Source of the DNA: Sipunculus nudus
Lineage: Eukaryota > Annelida > Sipuncula > Golfingiida > Sipunculidae
Assembly (NCBI GenBank): GCA_026874595.1
Contig: CM049306.1
Coordinates: forward strand, 15,337,019 to 15,401,018
Direction of reading: 5' to 3'
Length of the DNA: 64,000 nt
This document shows, in pieces, positions 33,927-46,800 of the stretch (the stretch's first letter is position 1; every line of letters begins with the position of its first letter). Under the pieces are notes generated by a model that saw only the letters and a list, made by a program, of their open reading frames with translations, did not search any database and had not been told where the DNA came from. Made by a program: the position numbers and the translations under genes.

Positions 33927-36900
33927 GTTTGAAAGATTTGCCCCGTCATTTTGTTAAACATGTAAATTTCTTCTTAATTCACTGTCAGAGGATGCAGTTA
34001 GCAGTTTTATAGTGGCACTGATGAAGAAAAATTGTTGGAATAACATGTTGTTGATTGCATGCCTAATGAGTGAAGAAAACTTGATTGTGGTGCTATTTTT
34101 TAGTTCAGCAGGTAGAACTGTATTTTGAAGATAAAAGGATGTATGAATTACCATTTTCGTGCCTTCACATTAGTGGTATCTAGTGTATCATAAATATATA
34201 CTTGTTACAGGGTTGGGAATTCTGTAAAGTGCCATGGTATGTCTCTCTGCCTGTTGTAGATACACATTTTATGACGGGCCACCGTTTGCCACTGGACTGC
34301 CACATTACGGTCACATCTTGGCTGGGACCATCAAAGACATCGTTCCTCGATGGGCTCACCAGAGTGGTTTTCATGTAGAACGTCGTTTTGGCTGGGACTG
34401 CCATGGTCTGCCTGTGGTATGTTATTTCATTTATGAATATCTAATTAGATCCACTTTAAGTAAGTACACTTATAATGTGTGACTAAACCTGTGTAAAAGT
34501 TCCACAGGTGAAGTTGTTTTAGATTAGCATAGTATTTTTAGCTTGCCAGAACATAGTTCAGGAAAGTTTATACCATACCCCTGGTGTCAGTGTCGGTGAT
34601 GTCCTTAAACATCCCAGGTTAAAGATTTTGTAAAGTCTTTAACCCGGCAACCACTGACCCAATTGCTTTCATATTACACATGTATTGTTTAGGTGGTTAT
34701 TAATCCCCCCCTATGATTTGGGGATCAACAGGTCAAAGGTCAAGCTCTCAGGCCTCTGTTCATGAACAAAACAGGTTAAAGTTTTTTTTGTTAGGGTCAT
34801 TTCTCCATTGCTAATGAAGATATTTTAATTAAACTAAGTAGCTTTATGTACAGCGACAATACCCAGCACAGCTATTAAAGCTTTCCATATTTTAATTCCT
34901 GGATCAGTAATTAGCACTTCATGAACAAACTCTGTACAGATCCCAACCCAGCTCAGGTTAAAGTTTAGGCATAACTCTTTATAACTCAACAACTACTCAA
35001 CATATAGCTTTCATATTTCATATATATTGTATAGGGGGTTTGGAATCCCACAAATAATTTGGAGTTAAAGGACAAGGATTTTCTTAATACCTGTACTGGT
35101 AAGCTCTGTTGTCCTCAGACGATTTATCTCATATTTTGCAACAAAACATACCCAATTTTACTTTGACAAAACATTCTCTTTTCATAGAATATTATTGTGG
35201 TTATTGAAAGTATGTTTAATTGTATTGGCTATGGTCAATGTCTTTCTCACAATGTAAAATGAAGGTTTAGTGAAGGTGTTCCCAGAAAATAAACAATCTT
35301 TGTTTTGATGAGCTTCTCTTATATTTAGAGTAATCAGTATGGTTACTTAGTTGCACTTCATGTTTTATTTCAGGAATATGAGATTGATAAAACCCTTGGA
35401 ATAAGAGGACCAGATGATGTGGCCAAGATGGGGATAAAAAAATACAATGATGAGTGCAGAAAAATTGTCATGAGATACTCCAAAGAATGGGAGGTAATAC
35501 TTACAATTGTCATAAGATACTCCAAAGAATGGGAAGTAATACTTACAATTGTGGTATGATATTCCAAAGAATGGGAGGTAATACTTACAATTGTCATATG
35601 ATATTCAAAAGAATGGGTCAGTAATACTTACAATTGTCATAAGTTACTCCAAAGAATGGGAGGTAATAGTTCCAATTGTCATAAGATACTCCAAGGAATG
35701 AGAGGTAATACTTACAATTGTCATATGATATTCCACAGAATAAGAGGTAATATTTACAATTGTCATATGATATTACAGAGAATGTGAGGTAATACTTAAA
35801 ATCTTCACATGATACTCAAAAGAATGGGAGGTAATACATACAATTGTCATAAGATACTCCAGAGAATGGCATATTAATTGATCATCAAATGAATTTAAGA
35901 TTTCAAACTGCTGGTATATTCATGTGAGTGCAGAAATTCATTAGTGTGCAGTTACTGCCAATTCTTGGCTGTCATTGATGGTATTGAAATAATTAGTTGT
36001 ATGTGAACATCAGTGACAGAACCCTGCCATTTAGTTCTTTGGCATTTAATGCCAGCAATCAGCCATGCTCTTGCAATTATAATGTAATGAAAATGAGTGA
36101 TAATGGAGATAAAAGGGTTAGATGAATTGCCAGCTTTACTTGTCTACAAATTGCAGCTATCCTTGACCATGTGAGTAGAAGTTAATTAAGGATACAATAA
36201 AAAGTTATCTCGCCTTCCCTCTCACCTACCATGTGATCTTTTCCTGCATGACAAGCAAATACTTCTGAAGCTCAAAGCTCTCATCTGCATTGTCATTTAC
36301 TTGAAGGAAATTGTTGGAAGACTAGGCCGCTGGGTGGACTTCAAGAATGACTACAAGACCATGTACCCATCCTTCATGGAGAGTGTTTGGTGGGTCTTTA
36401 AGGAGCTGTACAACAAGGGACTGGTCTACAAGGGATTCAAGGTAAATCAGTTGTAATAAAGTTAATTTCTCCCAGTTTCTTTAATTTGCTCAAGGAGCAG
36501 GTCATATATGAATAAATTATGTTTAAACCGCATGTTATTTATATTCAAATCTCAACACAGTGGTCTACACTTCATGTTGTGGAGAAATCGATTTAGTTGT
36601 ATTAGTGCATTATCTAGTGCGTTTGCTGTGAACTAATGTACTGCTTACTTGCAGAATCCTGTATAGAGGTATTATTTGATGATATACAAATTACTTTCAG
36701 GTGATGCCCTACTCCACTGCCTGCAACACACCCTTGTCTAACTTTGAGTCAGGTCAGAACTACAAAGAAGTGGTTGATCCTGCAGGTATGATATGTCTTA
36801 CTGCTGAAGTAGATTAAATGAATTATAACTTGTTTATATATTAATATGCAATTGTAGTCTTTAAAGATTATCAGTCAGTATGTGTAGGAATATGGTTTTC

Positions 36901-39900
36901 TCATTCTCTTATATATATATTTGCATGTTTTAGAATTTACTTTTTTTTTCTCTAATAGTTTTAAGAGGGTCATGCTTTTTTGTCTTTTATGACATTTCAC
37001 TTTTTTTTCCCATCTTAGAGAGAGCATATTAATGTATGGGCAGCGTCTGTTTGTTAACTTTTAGTATTGCTGCAATAACTCACCAGGGATTTGATGGACT
37101 TTCATGAAACTCAGTATAATTATTTTCCAAAGAATCTCCCAAATTAGAATAATTGGCAAAATGCAAGCATGATTAATCAGGTCAGAGGTCACCAGGCTTC
37201 TAGTTGTGTTGCCACAGTAACTTACCTGAAATACGACATATATTGACAAAACTCTTCAAAAAATGTTGTCTGAAATGTTGTTATATAAGATATATGTTAA
37301 GTTTACCAGAAAGTCTCTCACTATATAAGCCTTACAATCTGAGCTCCTTTTTTGTTTTCACAGTGATTATAGCCTTTCCTCTGGAAGAAGACCCCAAAGT
37401 TTCAGTGATAGCATGGACCACCACTCCATGGACATTGCCTAGCAACCTCTCTCTGTGTGTTCATCCAGATCTCACCTATGTCAAAGTTGAAGGTTAGTAA
37501 ACATATGAGAATTATCATGGATATTAAAGCAAGTTCCTGTATCACATATAACATTGTGTGTATTGCTTTTTGATTATCATTGTCAGTTAAACAAATGCAA
37601 TAGTGACTACAGTACAGTAGCACAGCAACAAATATTTCCTTTAACAATCTTGTTTATAATAGACAACTTAGTAATAATCTTGTTTATAATAAAAAAGTAT
37701 TTTTTTTTGGACTGCTTGCTTTTGGTTATCACATTAGATATTATGCTGCTGTATGATTTACAGATGTTTTATGACTTACAGATAAATCTACTGGTAATGT
37801 ATACATCATGATGGAAGCCAGATTGTCTGCTCTGTTTAAGAAAGAAGAGGAGTACACAGTGTTAGAGAAGTGAGCAAGTTACATTATGTGGTAGCTGACC
37901 ATTTATGATTCAAGTTCAGCTTGGGTGTCTTAACCCTTTACTGTTTAAAGGCCACTAAAGAGCACTCAAAATGGGCAACTAGGATGCCATGATATGTATA
38001 GATTCTTTCAGGACAAAAATATTGCATATTATTTTTAAGTTTCAATGATTTTCAATAATCTTCATCAAACCATCTTAGTTGAAAATTTGATAAAAAGATA
38101 CATAAAAAAACTTGAAAAGATATTGCTGTTAATGTAAATTTAAATAGTGTCAGAATTTGTCGGAAATCTAAAATAAATGTAAACAGTAAAGAGTTAATAT
38201 TGTACTTTCTCCTGTTCACATCAGCTGCCTGTCCATACATTATTGCAAATAATTTTGTTCTTACATGAATTGGTAATACTGGTTTTTTTCAAGGTTAGTG
38301 AATTTCATTAAAAGGCATGGAATTCTGTGAATTTCAAGGAAAGTCATGGAAAAGTGAGTCATTTAGAAATATCTGTAACTGTAGCTGATTATTAGATCAT
38401 CCAAAGGGTTTTACTTGTCATTATATTCTTCTACATGTAATACTCATATTCCTTTCAGTTCAGATTCAAGTGTGTATGCAAATAGAATTTTGTTTTTTTG
38501 GTCAAATTTGTATTAAAATTTTTATGTATTATTCATATAAGCTCTAAAATGAGCTTATGGAGGCTAAATTAAAAGTTTTATTTGTTTATTTATCCATGGA
38601 ACCCAGCCAAAGGCAGTTATTAGTGAGACATCTCTTTTAAAGTTGCCTGCTGGCAACCCTGTAATATATCACAGAATTTTCTGTAATAAGTACTAGGTTG
38701 TCACACAAAGGTCACATGTGATTCGTATTTCAAGGCTTAGTTTAAGGCAGATTATAGAAATAATATAGATGAATTTTTTTGACAATATCCTCAGGTTTCC
38801 AGGATCTGCATTGAAGGGAAAACGGTACACACCTTTGTTCAACTTCTTTATTCATGTGAGTTGTGTTTTCCTGAATTTTCTATAACCCAATTGATTAACA
38901 TTTTTAACCAATAAAAAATCAAAAGCCAGTAAATGCTGTTAATCAGAGAGGAATCATAGTGAAATTGTTGGTAAGTTACTCAGATTTCATTCTCACCTTG
39001 CTTTTTAATGTTATATCTGCTGTTAGCTTAGGTTATTGGAAGATATATATTAAATGTTTCTTATGTATGATTAGAGATTATATGTTTATCTTAAGTAAGC
39101 ACTGGATATATGCACATACCTCTGGGGGGACTGTTATGATTTCTGCCAAGTAACACATGCAGTGGTCTTCCTATGTTTTCTCCCATTTGATCAAAATAGG
39201 TTTCATGTTCTCACTTCATGTTTATTACTAATGAAAAAATGTCACTGATACTGTATCTGCTGATACAGTTTCAATATTTAACATGAAGAGAGTAAGTTTG
39301 CTTGTTTTTTGTAGGAATGAGGCTGCTTGATTTCTGTTGTTTAAAGGCTAAAGAGTTATTTGAATTATTTTACTGGAGTATGTTATCTTCACAAAAAAGC
39401 TGATGACTGGTTATAATTGTATTGCAGATGAAGGATCGTGGTGCCTTCCGAGTGCTCAATGATACCTACGTTACTGAGGAAAGTGGTACAGGTGTTGTAC
39501 ATCAGGCACCATACTTTGGAGAGGTCAGTGCTCTTATTCACTCAAATTGTCATTCAGTCCATTATACAATTTGTAATGGCATCCCAAATACTGTAAACTC
39601 TTCATAGATGTAGCATTAAATAGTCACCACTGTGTATGAGAGAGGAGATGGCAGAAAGAGGCACTATTATATAACCAAATTTTATTTTGTGCCTCCTTAA
39701 AAAATATTGTGTAATTAACAGATTCCAGTAGCTTTAGTGGTGATGATGACCTCCCCCTGGAGGGTATGTGTTCATTCACAGTTTGTGTGTTTGTTTGTTC
39801 ACAACATAACTTACACAATCATGGAAAGAATCCCATGAAATTTTCAGGACACCTTGGGGAATGGGCCAATGAAGAATCAATTAGATTTTAGTTTGGGGTC

Positions 39901-42900
39901 TGACTCATAATCTGAATCTAGGATATCTTCAAAGAATATTCACAAATATGTATTTTCATATTCACAATTGAACATGGGAATATAGGCACTTGTTAAAGAC
40001 CTTATGCACCAATGATCCTCGGAAAGTGGGGTTAATAAGTGAATGAAAACACAGATTGCTGGGTAACCCAAATTAAGGATCTCCCATATTGCAAATGCCT
40101 GTGTTCATGAGAATGCATATTTCTCTTGAATCAATTTTTCCATCAGTGTGATATTTTTATCTCGATTTCAGGATGATTACCGAGTGTGCATGGACTATGG
40201 CATCATCACCAAGGACAGCAAGATGATTTGTCCGGTTGATGACACAGGAAAGTTTGTAGATCCTGTGACGGACTTCAAGGGACAGTATGTCAAGGTGTGA
40301 AACCATTTTTGAGCACAAATTTAAAGCTGCACAGGTTGTATTGCCAGCAGTAATATATGATTGTTAAGCAAGTTTATAGATCAGCAAAAGGAAAAAAGAG
40401 TAAAACAGAAGAAATGTTATTATAACATGTCAAGTTGTAATTGAAACATCACCCATACTAACTTTATGTTTGATGGCAATAACCTAGCCATATACAGTGA
40501 AACCTTGTTGTGTCGAACTCGGTTAAGTTGTCCCGCATGTGTCGAATTTGAAATGGAGTCCATGCCAAAAAAAAAACCCAGTTAAAACCTTACTAATTCA
40601 ACTCCTTTTGTGTCGAACTGGGATGTGTCGAAAAACCTGATGTGTCAAAGTGCTTTGTTGGTCCCCAGCTAGTATTTCAATTGCTTAACTGGAAGTCATG
40701 TTTGGATAACAGTTGTGCATGGCCCGTCATTCGTGATTTGGCCATGATGACCGGTTATATGTAATTAATATCGGCAAGGGTGTTACTCTTAAAGCGCTAT
40801 AGCTGGTTCGTTCAACTTGAGGTCATGCCGCTCTAATGTTTAGCTAATAGTTGTGCACAGTCCATCAACCATACCTACGGCTGTGATGACCAGTTATATA
40901 ATCAATACCGACAAGGATCTTACCCATCAGGCGCATTGGTTTACACGCCTGGTCCGTTGTTTACCTGTTTGGCCAATTAGTCACTCATAGTCATGCCATT
41001 CTTCTCTCGCTGACAAAGCAGTTCAAGATGAGAAGTTATTAATAAACCAAACATAATGAAATCTTTACCTATTATGTGTCTAAGATAAACATACAGGACT
41101 CTATATATTGTGAGGAAGATGACACCTTGCAGACTGACTCTTATTTACCATAGAGCACGTTATACTGCTTCACTGCTTCACTTTTTTTATTTGCTTATGT
41201 GTTTTTTATTATTAATAAATAAATTTATTATAACATTTATGTTGTTCTTTCTTGCAAACATTTGTTAGAACTATATAATATAGGCCCTTTACATTTGCAG
41301 TATTTATCGATAATAATCAAAGCTGAAGAAGGTTGAATAAAATGAATATCAGTTGTCTCGAACTCAGGTTGTGTCCAAGTGAATTTACAAGTCCCTTGGA
41401 CTTCGACACATCTAGGTTTGACTGTAATTAAAATCCAGGCCAGATTTTTGTATTTAGGGGAAAAGCACAGGACTCAAAGCATGGAGTTTGTGAATTCTAA
41501 TCTTAGCTGAGGAGCAGTGAGATTTTCAAGGTTGACCCCAACCTAGGGTGAGCACTCTGCAGGCTTAAAGGAAAGGCTGTACCCCACAGCTGTGTATCAC
41601 TCACAAACAAGAGCTTACTTGGGAGGCTCCTCAGTGTTATGACCCAACATTGGGAATGATTACACACCCAGGACCTGCAGGTGTTGTAGACACAGGGCCT
41701 GGATGACACCAGGATATAAAATAAAATGCCATGTAATCCCAACGGAACTGTGCTTACTTACCTTAAGAATTAGATTAGTCAGCATTAAAAAAATCAAAGC
41801 GGTTACCTCCCCCAAAAAAATCTTAAAACAAAAATATTTTCATTAAGAAGTTCATCTGTCTGATGGTACTTAATTTGATATAAATTGTGTAAACACTCTT
41901 TCATTGAATATTTAAATTTTTAGGTAGTGTTCTTAGTTTCAGTATAGGTTAAATATTGAAACTAACAGCCCTGTTATAATTGGTATTTAACTTATTGCAT
42001 TTATTTTTTTATTTCAGGATGCTGACAAGAACATTGTGAAGGTTCTGAAAGAACGAGGCAGACTGGTACATCAGAGCACTGTAAAGCATAGCTACCCATT
42101 CTGCTGGAGGTCAGTACTGATAATATCCTACCTGACATAAGAAAAATGTTTTATATGTTAAATAATATGTAAATTAAGATGTATTGATAGACATGGGGAA
42201 ATGCATTTTTAGCTCAGCTGACTATAAGTCATCTGAGCTATAGTCGTGGTCCTTTGTCTGTCGTCTGTCCGGCCGTCCGGCCGTCCGTCCAATAACAGGG
42301 CACGTTTTAAAACCGTTGGACCTAAGAATCCAAAATTCTGCATACCAATAGATGTCCCCAAAATCTCCTACCATACCAAAAATTGGGTCATTAGGACTTT
42401 GTTCCTTCGAGATATTAAGGAAAAACCTCCGTTTTCCATAAAAAAAGCCATTGTTACACTTCAAAGCTGCCTAATATCAAAACCACTGATCTGTTTTTGA
42501 TCATATTTAGTATTCATATTTTTCCATACATTTTCTGTGCACATAGCAAAAATTAGATTAGTATTGGGTATTATTTTGAAGTTATGGGCCCAAATATAAT
42601 GCAGTTTCTTAAAAATCAGGAAATATATTTACTCAATATATTTAAATTTTGTCCAACTTTGGCAATGGCACGTTTTTTCCCTGTAAGCACTGTTGATTTA
42701 ATTTTCACAGCATATATACATAAGGATTTAATCTTTTAAAATCTGAAATTTCAAAGGAATTGTTTGAAAAGAGTAGCTTTTATTCAAGTTTTCATACACC
42801 ATGTCAAGTGTTGTTTACATCTGGCCCACCTAGTAATACAGTCTTCACTTGCATTGTGCAACCCACCCCAGGCAGCTTGCCTTGGCTTAGCTTGGCCACT

Positions 42901-43649
42901 ACTAGCAGGCTTCCCCTCTGCCCTGCACTCACATCCCCCCCCCCCCCCCACCAGCTGGTGCATAAACTAGATGAATGTTATAAGTTTCTGTATTTTATTT
43001 TATTTTTGGCTATGCTACATTTTAGATTTTGTATTGTACCACCAGGGTTACAATGATTAAAGTGCACTATTAATTGTGTCCACAAAGTGATGTATTGCTA
43101 TGAAAGTGTGGATGTTCATCAGAGTGCTCATTAAAGATTTTAATTTGTTTGACTTATAACTCATGGTTGTATCAGTTGTTACATGAAACTGGCTAAATAA
43201 TCAAAATTTATATTGCTGATCCTTTATTTCAGTTCATAAAATTAAATATATTCCCAACTCCAGTTTGCTCCTGGTATAATATATTGGGTGTTTTGATCCT
43301 TGGATTAATTTCAACACATGTATTAGTTTCATAGTTGAGAATACTTTTTTTTTTTCTGAAACCATTTAAAAAAAATAAAAATATTTAAATTTTTCCTGTC
43401 AGTGCTGTGGATTTAATTTTCACAGCATCTACACATTAGCATTTCATCTGTTAAAATCTGAAATTTGAAACTAATTGATCAAAAACTGTAGATTTTATTC
43501 AAGTTTCCAGGTACCAAGTCTTCATTGTTTACATCAGGTCAGTATAAATGCAGTGTACTGGGCAGTTACATAACACCTTCAGGTCTGACCTACTGCCACT
43601 GTGAGTGTCTGGGTCAGGCTGGGTCAGGCAGTAATTACCAGAGAGCCTC

Positions 43650-43682
<33 letters not shown>

Positions 43683-43692
43683 GGCAGTCCAG

Positions 43693-43738
<46 letters not shown>

Positions 43739-43752
43739 CTTTTTCTCTTTCT

Positions 43753-43801
<49 letters not shown>

Positions 43802-46800
43802 CCTTATTGCCTCCCTTCCTCCCTCCATCTCATTTTTTGACAGGTACTATAAACTAGATACATTAGCTGTAAATGTTGATGCAATTTAGAAATGTGAATC
43901 AACTGAAATATTCACAATCACATGTATGTTATACTGTTAATTTATAGTAACATTCGTAAACCTTCGATCAAAATTATGTAATGAAAAAAAGTAATAAATG
44001 CAAATATTGTTAATTTTTTATTGGCTCAGTAGAATGGGAAAAAAAATTATTTGCTTTGTTTCTCCATCTTTCTGTCTGTTTTAAATATTAAATGTTCATG
44101 AATAAACTTTTTTTTATAAGCACTGTTGAATTAAATTTCATATCCTGTATGTATATGCAAGGGTGTTGTAACTCTCACCATCCCCTTCTTCATCCCACTG
44201 AGGCTTTGCTCCTTGGCACTGTGAACAATAGTTCTATGGCTATAGCATAAAATTTAATAATTAAAGAAAATATCTGCAGAGAGACAGAGGCGTTGTAACT
44301 CTGATTATAACACAACACCCCCCCCCCCCCCAATCAAGTCATTGCACCTGTGGAGTGGGGACGTTATGGCAACTGTATAGATATCATAAAATTGATAAAA
44401 AAGGTTTACCAAATAAATTGGATCTCATCAGACAAATGTGTAAACTGTTGAACTGTCAACAGCTTATCAAAAATGTAACCAATGGAAAGGCATGGTCAGA
44501 TCTCAAATATTATTTGCAACATTTTCTTCAATCATATAAACCAACCATGGCCCAAATTACCTCTTCCTCTCAAACTTTATCTACATTTCATCATATTTTT
44601 AATATTTTAACCTTCTAGGTGGTTCAGTAATGTTGACCATTTGTCCATAGGTACCTATGTACATGCCAGAAATTATGTCAATATTGTGTAATGTGTAGAC
44701 GTGAGGGTCATCAAAATAATGTACCTTGTCAAGACCGATCTTGTCAAGATATCATGTCATACAGTCACAAATTCATAAATCCCCTCATAAGCATAGTTAA
44801 TCATAACCTTGTATCTGTCAAATTGAAAGCTTGCAGTTTTCCATACACTATAGATCCTTCAACAAATAGCCTTATCATCATTATACAACTGCTTAGTATA
44901 CTGTCATTGCATTCATATTTGCTCAAATAAATTGTTTTTTTCGACCCCTCCCAAATAAATAAAAAATAAACCACTATATTTTACTCCATATTAATCCATC
45001 AGTCAGATTATTTCATATATCATTTACTCACATATTACATTATATTCCTTTATAAAAGCCCAACATGACCATGATATTCATAAGCTTTTTCTACTCAATA
45101 TAGTATAACAATGGTGATACATTTATAGTCCAATCATGATCAGCTGAGCACCGTGACCCATGGGTCCCTTGTTCAGTACTGGCTACCTGACACCCTGAGG
45201 TTAAGCAGTAGGTATTTTCTCTTAATTAAATCTTAAATCAGTTTACCAATGCATACTTAGTCTACCATTTGGTCAGGCAGTACAAATACATGAACATTAA
45301 TGCTATATAGGCAGTGTGTTCAGCTGATGGTCAATAACAGCAGGTCATTTGATAAAGTTACATGTAGTATATGTATTGTGAATTGACTGGAAACTGAAAT
45401 CTGTTCTTAAGATTGACATGTTTTTATTTTTATTTTTTTTTTTTACTCTAGGTCTGAGACTCCCCTCATCTATAAGGCTGTACCTAGTTGGTTTGTAAGA
45501 GTGGAACACATGGCTGATAAACTATTGCAGTCCAACCAGGAGACCTATTGGTAATAAATATGTATATGAAACTAATGCATTTTATCGACAAACTAAGTTT
45601 TTTGTGATATGCACAGGACATGAGATGTTAAAATAAATGTGCCAAACTATGGTATATTTATGAGAAATGCAGTCAAATTAAAAACTGATGAATACATGTT
45701 GTGTGCTTTCAACATATTTGTAATATTTTCAATATCTTGAAAGGTATTGAATATCTAATGAACATTGCTAATTGTCAAGAATTATGGTAATCGAGTGGAG
45801 TCATACCCATGCAATTTCATTCACCTGACTTGGAACATCCTGGTTTTAGACTGTATGGAAAATTACCCCCTCCCCAACCACCATAAATGTTCTTCAAAGA
45901 CATCCATGCAGGAATGTTTCTGCAAAAGGATTTTGATGGCAATGGGACATATATCAGCTGACTTAAGAGCAGCGTAACACTTTTTCAACCATGATTAAAT
46001 CCACAAAATATAGTTGGATATCAAAAGTATGAAAACTTTATTGTTTCGTTGGAACCTATGAACCCCCACCTGTCCTGTTTGTACATAGTGCCACACTTCA
46101 GTTACACAGGTTCTTGTACACAGTGCTACACTTTAGTTACACAGGTTCTTGTACACAGTGCCACACTTCATTTACACAGGTTCTTGTACATAGTGCCACA
46201 CTTCATTTACACAGAATCTTGTACACAGTGCCACAGTTCAGTAAAACAGGTTCTTGCACAGTGCCACACTTCATGTACACAGGATCTTGAGCCCTGCCTA
46301 GGCTATAGTGATTGCGTAAACTAACAAAATGCTTAAAGTATAACGTGATTCCATGTACGGATAGACTTAACTCAGTGCCAGCTTCTATCACCAAAGCCCT
46401 GTAAAGTCTGTATGGCGAATCGGTGATATCTGCATATAAAGGCGTCACAAGGCTCTTTGAGGAATAGACTATTCCCCCGCATTTGCATATCAGGCATGAG
46501 GCCTCTTGTGAATGGCATCGTTGCTATGGGAGCGCCACAAGTGGTCCCACAGCTCGACCCATATGAAAACATTTGCACTGAAATCATGTATTCAGGTATT
46601 CAACACACAGACCTTCGTGTCTTATGTCCTATCTCTGTTGAACGAATATTACGGTACATGGGCTAAATGAAATGCATATTGCAGACAATATTGCAACAAT
46701 TTTGTAACGTCAGGTCCAGTAAATATCCCTCTGCCGAGATGACAGGAGCAGCTGGCAGCATTTGTGTGAACCCTTGTATAAACTGCCAAATTGCCGCCCG

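Noticed and set aside
35370-35597. Minus-strand ORF with repeated [12 protein letters not shown]
   Set aside because: Antisense shadow of the 42-bp splice-junction minisatellite.
41450-41720. SINE-like element in IARS1 intron 10
   Set aside because: The composition and phrases suggest a repeat, but I could not find pol III boxes, a tail or target duplications, so it is not annotated.
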